The notes beneath the pieces are model-generated. The model did not search any database and had not been told where the DNA came from. It saw only the letters and a program-made list of their open reading frames with translations. Below, piece after piece: positions 30,007-39,998 of a stretch of 64,000 nucleotides of DNA. The position numbers were made by a program, and so were the translations under genes. Every line of letters starts with the position of its first letter. Positions within the stretch are counted from its first letter, which is position 1. Location: assembly GCA_029237695.1 (NCBI GenBank), contig CM055279.1, positions 19,307,686 to 19,371,685 of the forward strand, read 5' to 3'. This stretch comes from Conchocele bisecta. Its lineage: Eukaryota; Mollusca; Bivalvia; Lucinida; Thyasiridae.

Positions 30007-30410
30007 AGCCAGGTATTTTTGGGAAAAAAATCCAGGCTATTGGATTGGCGAAAGCCGGGCGGGCGGGCGAGCGGCGGGCGGCGTCCACAATCAATGTTAA
30101 TTTTTCGTGTTTGAGTCCATTTCTTTGTTACTGTACCACCTAGGACCACCAAACTTTCACAGCTTCATAATCAAGGGGTGCCCACCATATATCACTATCC
30201 AACATCTTACCTTTTTTTGAACTTGACCCATTTTTTCCGTGGAGTCGACTTAGCCATTTTCAATGTTAACCTTTCACGTTTACAATGTTAAGTTTTTGTG
30301 TGTAAGTCCATTTCTTTGGTACTGTACCACCTAGGACCACCAAACTTTCACAGCTTCATAACCAAGGGGTGCCCACCACATACAACTATCCAACATGTGA
30401 CCATTTTTGT
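30007..30410. repeat. CAGGCTATTGGATTGGCGAAAGC element
   Basis: CCAGGCTATTGGATTGGCGA, a GGGCGGGCGG run (30053-30085), then two ~180-base blocks, each with GTACCACCTAGGACCACCAA and CTATCCAACATGTGACC. Copies: 37973-38386 (+) and 34949-35190 (inverted). Confidence 0.75.
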
Positions 30411-30866
30411 CGTGCCCGCTTGCGGAAAGCGCGATATAGTCGGCACTTTGGCGTACATACGTACGTACGTACGTGTGTCCGGTTAAAGTTTTTGGTTCAG
30501 TTTTTTGGTTAAGTTTTTTGGTTAAATTTTTTTGTTAAGCTTTTTTTTTAAGTTTTTTGGTTAAAGTTTTTGGTTAAGTTTTTAGCGAAGCTCATGTGAG
30601 CTATTGTTACCGCAATGTGTCCGTCGTCGTCCGTCGTCGTCCGTCGTCGTCCGTGAACATTTGTGTTTATCATCATTGTCACGCCCACTTGCGGAAAGCG
30701 CGATATCGTCGGCATTTTGGCATACGTCCGTCCGTACGTCCGTACGTCCGTACGTCTGTGTGTCCGGTTAAAGTTTTTTGGTTAAAGTTTTTCCATCTAC
30801 TATATCTATTTTTTTAGTGTCCATGCCTCGCCCCAAGGCGCGACATGCAGGCCACGGCCATCTAGT
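30405..30866 (+). mobile_element. GTCGCGCCCGCTTGCGG element
   Basis: GTCGTGCCCGCTTGCGGAAA, GCGATATAGTCGGCACTTTG, an ACGT run, a GGTTAAGTTTTTT minisatellite (30481-30585), and the end TGTCCATGCCTCGCC, CAAGGCGCGACATGCAGG, CCATCTAGT. A GTGAGCTATTGTTACCGCAA/GTCCGTCGTCG piece of the TTAGCTCACC element lies inside. Related: 38387, 39017, 39526. Confidence 0.75.
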
Positions 30867-30951
30867 CTATAAAAAGTTGGTATAATTATGTTATCCAAGT
30901 GTCTATGCTTGGAAAAAACCTGGCCTTCGTGGCTTTGCCTCGTTTCTTGTT
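30867..30951. repeat. 85-bp repeat shared with 39852-39938
   Basis: AGTTGGTATAATTATGTTAT, CCAAGTGTCTATGCTTGGAA and TTCGTGGCTTTGCCTCGTTT follow the GTCGCGCC element both here and at 39852, so the junction was copied as a unit. A piece in reverse is at 32107-32150. Confidence 0.8.
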
Positions 30952-31092
30952 CATATTGTTTGGAAATGATCTGCAGTACGTTCCGGCTAAATATATTTAG
31001 TATATTACAGCCATAATATGTACTTTATATACAATTAAAAGGCGTTATTCACGAAACCGAAAGAAAATATTCATACTTTTCTGAAATGTTTG

Positions 31093-31336
31093 TTAACTCT
31101 TTGCATGCTGGGAAACTTGTGGGCTATAAATAGTTCAAAAATAGCAGACAAAAAATCATCATATTTTCTTGTATTTCTCCCCGTAAATATCATGAATATG
31201 TCTTGGAATTTCATTAGAATTGAGTCCTGAGGACTCAATTCTAATGAAATTTCAAGACATATTTACAGAGAGAAGTTAAACATATACTCCTAATTTGTTT
31301 GGCGGATATTTCCGCCGCTAGCATGCAAAGAGTTAA
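31093..31336. mobile_element. TTAA-flanked MITE, family C, complete
   Basis: TTAA-CTCTTTGCATGCTGGGAA and GCTAGCATGCAAAGAG-TTAA with both TTAA sites. The hairpin ATTTCATTAGAATTGAGTCC...GGACTCAATTCTAATGAAAT is perfect. Best reference copy of the family. Confidence 0.92.
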
Positions 31337-31551
31337 TATACATGTAGCTTGCGCATTGGTGTTGTGTGTATTGTATCTAGAACTATTTGCCATGATATTG
31401 CAGACACTTTCATACCGAAATAAGCCAAATAGCTCTCTAATAATGATAGCTTAACAACCATGTATGTGTAATTTCTAATTCAGCGAAAATTGCCCAGTGA
31501 CCTACTTTACAAAATAGGTCACAGAACGGCAACAAATCGAAATTTCGAGTC

Positions 31552-31577
31552 ATCAATCAATCAATCAATCAATCAGT
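31552..31577. repeat. (ATCA)n microsatellite
   Basis: About six units of ATCA. Confidence 0.9.
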
Positions 31578-31628
31578 ATAATTTTCAACGATGATCAGTG
31601 ACACCGATAGAGGATGTACCCCTCAAAT

Positions 31629-31906
31629 CAAGGTGCATGATCACGTGGTTACAACAAGAACAACAATGGCTGAAAGTGTTGAAATCGCGCCCACTCCAAA
31701 GTAAGTATTATTTTATGAAATATGGCGCAGCAAACGTGTCTTCATGAGCTGCATTTGGTGGTCCCGGGAGTTTGTCACATACTTATGTCGTTTTTGCAAA
31801 GAATTGATTTCCGTGTATGTAGTCCGTGTCCATATACGTACTTTGAATCGGAGGGCGTCTGGATGTTTCAGTACTTGTTGTTGTGACCACGTGATCATAC
31901 ACCTTG
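31629..31906. mobile_element. Foldback element with CAAGGTGCATGATCACGTGG ends
   Basis: Same family as 2433-2808. Ends CAAGGTGCATGATCACGTGG and CCACGTGATCATACACCTTG. Shorter than the other two copies; the CGTTTTTGCAAAGAATTGAT arm is present once rather than twice. Confidence 0.85.
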
Positions 31907-32199
31907 TTAATGCAAATTTCAAAGTCAAAGCACAGGGGCCACATGTGTCCTGTATAGAATGAAACTATGGATGATGATAAATAAGTATATTTACTGTAAC
32001 AGAGCTAGTAGGTGGCTGAAAACATTAAGACACATCTCTCGGACGGACGACGGACGGACGGACGGACAATGTACCCTGACAATTGTTTGAAAATATTGTT
32101 GTGGTACATAAAACAAGAGACTAGGCAAAGCCATAAAGGCCATGTTTTCATCAAGACATAGACAATTGGATAACAGATAATTGGCTATTAAAGGTGAAT

Positions 32200-32785
32200 G
32201 TAGGACAAAACACCCTCAGACAAAACATCCTCAACGCAAAAATGACTACATAGACATAACCCCCTCACGGACAAAACACCCTCAATGTTTTTCTCAGGGT
32301 GGACAAAACACCCTCAATCGTTTTCTCAGGGTGGACGAAACCCCCTCAATTTCTGGGATTGTGATTGTTTGCGACTTTAATCTTCTTGGAAATTAGCAAT
32401 TACAACAAACATAAATGTGTTCATTAATTATGGCCTAATTGGTGAGAAGATCAAAGCACACATTTCCAATTGTTGTTAACAGGTTTTATAATCACTGAAT
32501 GATCAAAGGGTTGTACAATTATTAAATTATTTTGCTAATTTCCAAGAAGATTAAAGTCGCAAACAATCACAATCCCAGAAATTGAGGGCGTTTTGTCTAC
32601 CCTGAGAAAACGATTGAGGGTGTTTTGTCCACCCTGAGAAAACGATTGAGGGGGTTTCGTCCACCCTGAAAAAAACATTGAGGGTATTTTGTCCAACCTG
32701 ATAAAACGATTGAGGGGGTTATGTCCATGTAGTCATTTTTGGGTTGAGTGTGTTTTGTCAGAGGGGGTTCTGTCCGGATACCATT
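32200..32785. mobile_element. Foldback element with ~36-bp tandem units in its arms
   Basis: Left arm 32200-32400 and right arm 32535-32785 are inverted copies. Each is made of units like GGACAAAACACCCTCAATCG plus TTTTCTCAGGGT: two to three in the left arm, four to five in the right. The innermost arm sequence is CAGAAATTGAGGG-type and AGTCGCAAACAATCACAATC. Loop 32400-32535. Confidence 0.85.
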
Positions 32786-34845
32786 AAAGGTACGTGCCCA
32801 CTCAGTAGGCACAAAACGTTCTTTATACAAATGAAATAAGTGTGTAATGATGTCACTATTCTACCAGTGGGTGGTGGTTGGGCGAATGAGATGGTGTAAA
32901 TTAACGGTCTTGGTTCCTCCTTATAGGAATCACGATTTGCCTGGTTTGACCCTCAGGTACGTTTTAATCTTTGGCTCTTTAGTTACCTGGGAGTTGAATT
33001 GGGTTATTGCCCATTATAAAAGTAGTAAGATTATTACTGATCCTCCTGCTTTTGGATTTGGAGGGGCCAAGCGATTCTGGTGTGGCGAGGACCTGGCATC
33101 AGATCCAAACATCACAGTTATGGTCCATGGGTGAAGCCTTTTCAGATTTGTTAAAACGGAGGTCGTCGCTAATCCAAGATGGCCGCCGTCTAAAAATAGC
33201 ATACATTCTTAAAAAATCTTCTTCTCGTGAACCGCTAGCCGGATTTTGACGAAACTTGGTAGGAATGATCGATGTACAATGCTTTTTCAAAGTTGTTAAA
33301 ATGGTGACCCCGGGGTCAAAAATGGGCATGGCCAGTGGGGTCAAATTGGGGTCAAATTTTATTTTTGACCGAATATATGGTCATGTCTATATCAAATCAA
33401 AGGTATCAAAGAGGCGATCGCTCTGGTACATTTTTTTGTCGAAATTGGATGGTCATGTCATCCAAGATGGCCGCCGAAAGGTCAAAAGGTCGTTCTTTTA
33501 TTAGAGATTTCAAAATTCTTCTTCACACGAACCGCTTGGCCCATGGTGGCCAAACTTAAAAGTTATCGTCCATGGGTGAAGCCTTTTCAGATTTGTTAAA
33601 ATGGAGGTCATCGCTAATCCAAGATGGCCGCCATCTAAAAATAGCATACATTCTTAAAAAATCTTCTTCTCATGAACTGCTAGCCGGATTTCGACGAAAC
33701 TTGGTAGGAATGATCAATGTACAATGCTCTTTCAAAGTTGTTAAAATGGTGACCCCGGGGTCAAAAGTGGCCGTGGCCCGTGGGGTCAAATTTTATTTTT
33801 GACCGGATATGGTCATGTCTATATAAAATCAAAGGTATCAAAGAGGTGATCGCTCTGGTACATTTTTTGTCGAAATTGGATGGTCATGTCATCCAAGATG
33901 GCCGCCAAAAGGTCAAAAGATCGTTCTTTTATTACAGATTTCAAAATTCTTCTTCACACAAACCGCTTGGCCCATGGTGGCCAAACTTCACAGTTATGGT
34001 CCATGGGTGAAGCCTTTTCAGTTGTTAAAACGGAGGTCGTCGCTAATCCAAGATGGCCGCCGTCTAAAAATAGCAGAAATTCTTAAAAAATCTTCTTCTC
34101 ATGAACCGCCAACCGGATTTCGACGAAACTTGGTAGGAATGATCGTCGATGTAGAATGCTCTTTCAAAGGTGTTAAAATGGTGACCCCAGGGTCAAAAAT
34201 GGACATGGCCCGTGGGGTCAAATTGAGGTAACATTTTATTTTTTACCGAATATGCTCATGTCATATATCAAATTGAAGGTATCGATGAGGCGATTGCTCT
34301 GGTGCAATATTTGTCGGAATCAACTGATTATGTCATCCATGATGGCCGCCAAAAGGTCCATTTCTTCAAGATTTTGAACGTTTTTTTCTCAGGAACCACA
34401 TGGCCGATGCTGGCCAAACTTCATAGTAAGTTAAGATCCTTGGGTGAAGCATTTTCAGATTTGGTAAAATGAGAGTCATCGCTTAATCCAAGATGACCGC
34501 CATCTAAAAATAGCACAATTTTTTCACATTCTCCTCTGGCCCTCTTGTTTTAATTATTTATACTAATTAAATGTGTCACCTGAACAAATTATATTTTCAA
34601 CAGATTATAAAGTATGACCATTGCACATTAAAAAATAAATACAGAGAATAAATAATAATTTAAGGAAACACGGTAATCGCCCCTGATATCAGTGTGGAAA
34701 TTTACGTCTGATATATAATGTATAATAATGCCATTCAATATGTGGGGTAATGGTGAATTAATGTTTATTTTGCCAGACAATGTCTCAGATGATGTCTCTG
34801 ATATAATGAATTGTTGGTGCCTACTGAGTGGGCATGTACCTTTAA
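32784..34845. mobile_element. TTAA MITE, family D, split by a 1.7-kb tandem element
   Basis: Left part TTAA-AGGTACGTGCCCACTC to ACTATTCTACCAG (32784-32870); right part from about 34545 (TTAATTATTTATACTAATTA) to GAGTGGGCATGTACCT-TTAA at 34845. Confidence 0.82.
33117..34545 (+). repeat. ~440-bp tandem array of the TTAGCTCACC-type core
   Basis: CCATGGGTGAAGCCTTTTCA recurs at about 33124, 33570, 34000 and (degenerate) 34440. Each unit has AATCCAAGATGGCCGCC twice, GACGAAACTTGGTAGGAATG, GTGACCCCGGGGTC and TTTTATTTTTGACCG. It ends with CTCCTCTGGCCCTCTTGTTT, the same 3' end as 6399-7106. The frames called across it repeat with the units and are not genes. Confidence 0.85.
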
Positions 34846-34948
34846 TGTTATTATGACCATGATTGAAAGTGACAACTGTCAGTGGCCTAAAGTGGCAAAA
34901 GAAGCCAACAAACTTATATAATGTTGAAAATTGTTAAATCAATTACTT

Positions 34949-35190
34949 GGGTCAAAAGAAGGTCACAAGTTGGATAGTGGTATGTGGTGGGCACCCGTTG
35001 GTTATGATGTTGTGCAAATATGGTGGTTCTAGGTGGTACAGTAACAGAGAAATGGACAAAACACGAAAACTTAACATTGTGGGCACCGCCGCCCTTCCGC
35101 CCGCCCACCGCCCACCCGCCGCCACCCACCGCCCACCGCCCGCCCACCCACCGCCACACGCCCATCTTTCGCCAATCTAATAGGCAAATC
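34949..35190. repeat. Inverted copy of the CAGGCTATTGG element, with C-rich minisatellite
   Basis: GGTTCTAGGTGGTACAGTAA, then a CCCGCCCACCG-rich run (35087-35162), ending CTTTCGCCAATCTAATAGG. Reverse complement of 30007-30200. Confidence 0.75.
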
Positions 35191-35312
35191 TAAAAAAAGT
35201 TTGAAATTTCGTGCTTGCAATGATTCCCATTTTCATGTGGTTGGAGTTACTTCTTACCGATTATCATTGAAAAATCAATTTCCATAGTAACCTGAAACGT
35301 CTAGACAAATGT

Positions 35313-35548
35313 GATTGTGACTGGAGAAATGGGGCTTATGGGATTTGCGACCAGTGTAGCTCCTGATCAAAATAGCACACTCATATAGCCTGATAACAAT
35401 TAAATCTATACAAATTAGACGCATGACCAGTGTTTCATTGATGGATTTGAAAACAGTGCAGATCTTGATCAGACTGTGCGGATGCACAGGCTGATCTGGA
35501 TCTACACTGGTCGCAAAGCTCATAAGCCCCATTTGTCCAGTCACAGCC
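35313..35548. mobile_element. Family H palindromic MITE, complete
   Basis: GTGACTGGAGAAATGGGGCT with TTTGCGACCAGTGTAG at the left; CTACACTGGTCGCAAAG with TCCAGTCACAGCC at the right. Related: 3888 (left half), 9610 (right half), 53069 (interrupted). Confidence 0.82.
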
Positions 35549-35692
35549 TCAAATTACCTCAGCAGCTGCAGCATCGAGAATTTTTTTTTTCTCCGGGAAA
35601 CATTTTGCATTTTACCACTGTTACATGTTTAAATATTTCTAGGGATGGGCTATATGGCCTACAGGTTAGAACACCTGACTTCCAATCCAGAG

Positions 35693-36294
35693 CACAGGTT
35701 GAAGTAACGGACCGAGGTTTATTATAAACTTGGAAAAACTACTTTCGCAATTGGCAATAAAAATAAACAATTGGCATAAAAAATTACAATTTTCTAAAAA
35801 AAAAAAAAAATATATATTTTTATCACCAATTGTTTATTTTTATCCTATTGGTTATTATAGGAATGAATGGCCTTTCATTCCTTATAATTCCAGCATTTTA
35901 ATTAAATTCATCAAGAAAATGTGTTTATTTTCCGTTTTCTTAAGAATTATTTTTTAACTGTGCCTGATGGTTACGGAAAGTAGTTCGGCGTGGGAGTTTA
36001 CTGGGATATAAATTTTGGACAGAGGCTTCCTATGCACCAATCAAATGTTAGGGAATTGTGTAAATATTTTTGTGCTGGAATTATAAATACATTAAATATG
36101 CCTAAAAGCATCAATAAATGGATACAAAAAATAAGCTAAAAATATTTTTTTTTATTCCCTATATAGACAGACATATGTATATGTCTATATATAGGGAGTT
36201 AAAAAATTGTTTAGCTTTTTTTTTTTTTCATTTATTGATGCTTTTAGGCATATGTAATGTATTTATAAACCTTGGTCCATTACTTCAACCTGTG
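35693..36294. mobile_element. MITE with CACAGGTTGAAGTAACGG ends and 8-bp target duplication
   Basis: CACAGGTTGAAGTAACGGAC and GTCCATTACTTCAACCTGTG are the ends; ATCCAGAG flanks both sides exactly (35685-35692, 36295-36302). An 8-bp duplication points to hAT-type insertion. It contains a family G fragment (35740-35850), a family F remnant (35856-36085) and a CTATATAGACAGACATATG hairpin. Second copy: 46951-47198. Confidence 0.88.
35856..36085. mobile_element. Family F MITE with module two collapsed
   Basis: TATAGGAATGAATGGCC goes straight into TTTCATTCCTTATAATTCC: the ~160-base hairpin is reduced to its outer tips. Module one is intact. Confidence 0.88.
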
Positions 36295-36444
36295 ATCCAG
36301 AGGTTGTGGATTCAAACCTTGGGCATCAAAAATACTTTCATAGTATTTCCATGCCACTGGTCTGTTGGATGAGACTTTAAACTGTGCTCCCATCTCTATA
36401 TGACCTTTGCTGTTGCTAGGACGTTAAACTCATTTACTTTCACC

Positions 36445-37596
36445 TTTTTAGCTCACCTGAGCGAAGCTCATGTGAGCTATTGTTACCGCAATGTGTCCGT
36501 CGTCCGTCGTCGTCCGTGAACATTTTCAAACGTTTTCAACCATTGGGCCTATAGTCACCAAACTTCATGGTCATGGTCCTTAGGTAGGGGGATTACAAAA
36601 TTGTCAAAATGACGTCATCACGTAATCCAAGATGGCCGCCGTCTAAAAATAGCACAAATTCTTCAAAAATCTCATCTCAAGAACCGCCAACCAGATATCG
36701 ACAAAACTTGGTAGGAATGATCGATGTACAATGCTCTTTCAAAGTTGTTAAAATGGTGACCCCAGGGTCAAAAATGGGCGTGGCCTGTGGGGTAAAATTG
36801 GGGTCAAATTTTATTTTTGACCAAATATGGTCATGTCATATATCAAATCGAAGATATCAATGAGGTGATCACTCTGGTGCATTATTTGTCAAAATCGGAT
36901 GGTTATGTCATCCAAGATGGCCGCCGAAATGTCAAAAGGTCGTTCTTTTATTAGAGATTTCAAAATTCTTCTTCACATGAACCGCTTGGCCCATGGTAGC
37001 CAAACTTAAAAGTGATGGTCCATGGGTGAAGCCTTTTCAGATTTGTTAAAATGGAGGTCATCGCTAATCCAAGATGGCCGCCGTCTAAAAATAGCATAAA
37101 TTCTTAAAAAATCTTCTCATGAACCGCTGGCCGGATTTCAACGAAGCTTGGTAAGTATGATCGATGTACAATGCTATTTCAAAGTTGTTAAAACGGTGAC
37201 CCCGGGGTCAAAAATGGGCGTGGCCCGTGGGGTCAAATTTTATTTTTGACCAATATGGTTGTGTCATATATCAAATTGAAGGTATCGATGAGGCGATTGC
37301 TCTGGTGCAATATTTTGTCATCCATGATGGCCTCCAAAAATGGTCCATTTATTCGAGATTTTGAACATCTTTTTCTCAGGAACCACATGGCCGATGCTGG
37401 CCAAACTTCATAGTAAGTTATGATTCTTGGGTGAAGCATTTTCAGATTTGGTAAAATGAGTCCTCGCTTAATCCAAGATGACCGCCATTTAAAAATAGCA
37501 CAATTTTTTAAAACACATATGAACTCAATGTCACATTCTCCTCTGGTGATCATGGAGTCAGGTGAGCGAATTAGGGCCATCATGGCCCTCTTGTTT
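36445..37596 (+). mobile_element. TTAGCTCACC...GGCCCTCTTGTTT element, long copy
   Basis: Starts TTTTTAGCTCACCTGAGCGA, ends GTGAGCGAATTAGGGCCATC, ATGGCCCTCTTGTTT. It has two ~440-base internal units where 6399-7106 has one. It begins just past the SINE tail. Confidence 0.82.
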
Positions 37597-37597
37597 A

Positions 37598-37930
37598 AAT
37601 ATTCCAATCTATCTGGTAAACCCTTTTAACCCATTACAGACGGGATACGCTTTTAGTAGTATGAACCTTTTGGGAGAAAAATATCCCTATTTTCTTTATA
37701 TCCTTTCGAAAGTATATGTTGTTACCACTCATTTGAACCGTCTCAACTCAATTGAGTGGTAACAACATATACCTTTATCAATGAATGAACAAAATAATGA
37801 GATTTTTTCAACAATCTGAAATCGGTCAACACTACAGTGCTTTATAACAGTGTTTGCGAACTGTGTAGCTCATAACAATCCGTCTCATCAGGATCTGCAC
37901 TTTTTGCAAGTAATTTTTTTGGAGAAAAAT
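37598..37930. mobile_element. Inverted copy of the 22430-22842 MITE pair
   Basis: TTAA-CCCATTACAGACGGGATACG, the GTATATGTTGTTACC palindrome (shortened centre, 37710-37772), then the family B segment with CGTCTCATCAGGATCTGCAC. The order is the exact reverse of 22430-22842, including the flank TCTATCTGGTAAACCC. Confidence 0.8.
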
Positions 37931-37972
37931 ATATCACCCCCTTTTTAGCCATTTTTTAAAAAAAAAATTCCA

Positions 37973-38386
37973 GGCTATTGGATTGGCGAAAGCCGGGCGG
38001 GCGGGCGGGCGGCGGGCGGGCGGGCGGGCGGGCGGCGGCGCGGGCGGGCGGCAGGCCGCGGCGGGCGGCAGGCCGCGGCGGGCGGCGGGCGGCGGGCGGC
38101 GTCCACAATCAATGTTATAGGACCAACAAACTTTCACAGCTTCATAACTAAGGGGTGCCCACCACATATCACTATCCAACATGTTACCTTTTTTTTAACT
38201 TGACCCATTTTTTCCGCGCAGTCGACTTAGCCATTTTCAATGTTAACTTTTCGCGTTTACAATGTTAAGTTTTCGTGTTTAAGTTCATTTCTTTGATACT
38301 GTACCACCTAGGACCACCAAACTTTCACAGCTTCATAACCAAGGGGTGCCCACCACATACAACTATCCAACATGTGACCATTTTTG
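37973..38386. repeat. CAGGCTATTGGATTGGCG element with GC-rich minisatellite
   Basis: CAGGCTATTGGATTGGCGAA, then 37995-38103 of GGGCGGGCGG/GGCGGCAGGCCGC repeats, then the GTACCACCTAGGACCACC blocks. The G-rich strand could form quadruplexes. Confidence 0.8.
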
Positions 38387-39202
38387 TCGCGCCCGCTTGC
38401 GGAAAGCGCGATATAGTCGGCCGTTTGGCGTACGTACGTACGTACGTAAGTACGTACGTACGTACGTACGTACGTACGTGTGTCCGGTTAAAGTTTTTGG
38501 TTAAGCTGTAAGGTTAAGTTTTTTGGTTAAAGTTTTTGGTTAAGTTCTTTGGTTAAAGTTTTTGGTTAAGTTGTTTGGTTAAGTTTTTTGGTTAAAGTTT
38601 TTGGTTAAGTTTTTTGGTTAAGTTTTTTGGTTAAAGTTTTTGGTTAAAGTTTTTCGTTATACTATATCTCTGCAACTGCTTTGCCCATTATCTTGAAACT
38701 TCACATGGGTGTTTATCATCATCTATATTTTCATTCTACCCCCATCCCGTGCGGCCCCTGTGCCCAATGTCAAGGTCAAATTACTTTGAAGTTTTTGGTT
38801 AAGTTTTTTGGTTAAGTTTTTTGGTTAAAGTTTTTGGTTAAGCTTTTGGTTAAAGTTTTTTGTTATACTATATCTCTGCAACTGCTTTGCCCATTACCTT
38901 GAAACTTCACATGGGTGTTTTATCATCATCTATATTTTCATTCTACCCCCCTCCCGTGCGGCCCCTGTGCCCAATGTCAAGGTTAAATTACTTTGAAGTT
39001 TTTGGTTAATGTTTTTGTCGCGCCCGCTTGCGGAAAGCGTGATATAGTCGGCACTTTGGCGTACGTACGTGTGTCCGGTTAAACTTTTTGGTTAAGTTTT
39101 TTGGTTAAGTATTTTGGTTAAAGTTTTTCGTTATACTATATCTCTTTTTTTAGTGTCCATGCCTCGCCACAAGGCGCGACATGCAGGCCGCGGCCGTCTA
39201 GT
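38387..39202 (+). mobile_element. Compound GTCGCGCC element with two tandem inner blocks
   Basis: GTCGCGCCCGCTTGCGGAAA, an (ACGT)n run (38425-38480), a GGTTAAGTTTTTT minisatellite (38482-38660), then a ~205-base block (ACTATATCTCTGCAACTGCT to CAAGGTCAAATTACTTTGAA) at 38663 and 38868. A second GTCGCGCC start lies at 39017, and the end GCGGCCGTCTAG at 39202. Confidence 0.78.
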
Positions 39203-39851
39203 TTTTACCTTCACCTATTATTTCTACGTAATTGACTTAGCTATTTTCAACATTAACTTTTTAAAGTACGTCAGGTTAAAGTTTTTTGGTTAAAGTTTTT
39301 CGTTATACTATATCTCTGCAACTGCTTCGCCCATTACCTTGAAACTTCACATGGGTGTTTATCATCATCCATATTTTTATTCTACCCCCCAACTGTGCGG
39401 CCCCTGTGCCCAATGTCAAGGTCAAATTACTTTGAATTTTTTTGTTAAAGTTTGTTTGTGTACTATATCTCTGCAACTGCTTCACCCATTACCTTGATAC
39501 TTCACATGGGTGGTTATCATCATTGTCACGCCCGCTTGCGGAAAGCGCGATATATTCAGCATTTTGGCATACGTCCGTCCGTACAAGCAACCAAGGGTGT
39601 ACAAGGGCCCATGGGGCGAAGCCTAACACAAAAGAATCCTTTGATTTATTCCGTATGGCCCCTTGTTCTATTGTTTACAAGGGGCCATCTCTTTGATCTA
39701 GAACAATGGAAATGGCCCCTTTGTTCACTATTGGTGGGCCGTCCGTCCGTCAAGGTCTGTCCGGTTAAAGTTTTTTGGTTAAACTTTTTCCATCTACTAT
39801 ATCTGTTTTTTTAGTGTCCATGTCGCGCCTTGGCAGGCCACGGCCATCTAG
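39203..39851 (+). mobile_element. Further GTCACGCC element and tandem blocks
   Basis: ACTATATCTCTGCAACTGCT blocks at 39306 and 39461, then GTCACGCCCGCTTGCGGAAA at 39526, a palindromic insert (ACAAGGGGCCAT words, 39590-39740), GTCCGTCCGTC, and the end AGGCCACGGCCATCTAGT. The 85-bp repeat shared with 30867 follows. Confidence 0.7.
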
Positions 39852-39998
39852 TCTACAAAAAGTAGGTATAATTATGTTATCCAAGTGTCTATGCTTGGAA
39901 AAAACCTGGCCTTCGTGGCTTTGCCTCGTTTCTTGTTCATAAATGCATTTTTGTGATGATTTGATTGGTCGGCAAATTATCCAAATCAATTCCAATTA

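Larger units (their letters stand above)
35640..36440 (+). mobile_element. tRNA-derived SINE split by a MITE
   Basis: TATGGCCTACAGGTTAGA (A-box-like, 35653) lies upstream, and GTTGTGGATTCAAACC (B-box-like, 36303) downstream, of the insertion 35693-36294. With the insert and one copy of its target duplication removed, the two boxes are ~45 bases apart as in a tRNA. The tail ATGACCTTTGCTGTTGCTAG, GACGTTAAACTC follows at 36400. RNA polymerase III retroposon by family; not a working tRNA. Confidence 0.7.

Noticed and set aside
33007..34231. Series of 70-85-codon frames on the plus strand
   Set aside because: They repeat with the ~440-bp tandem units and shift frame between units.
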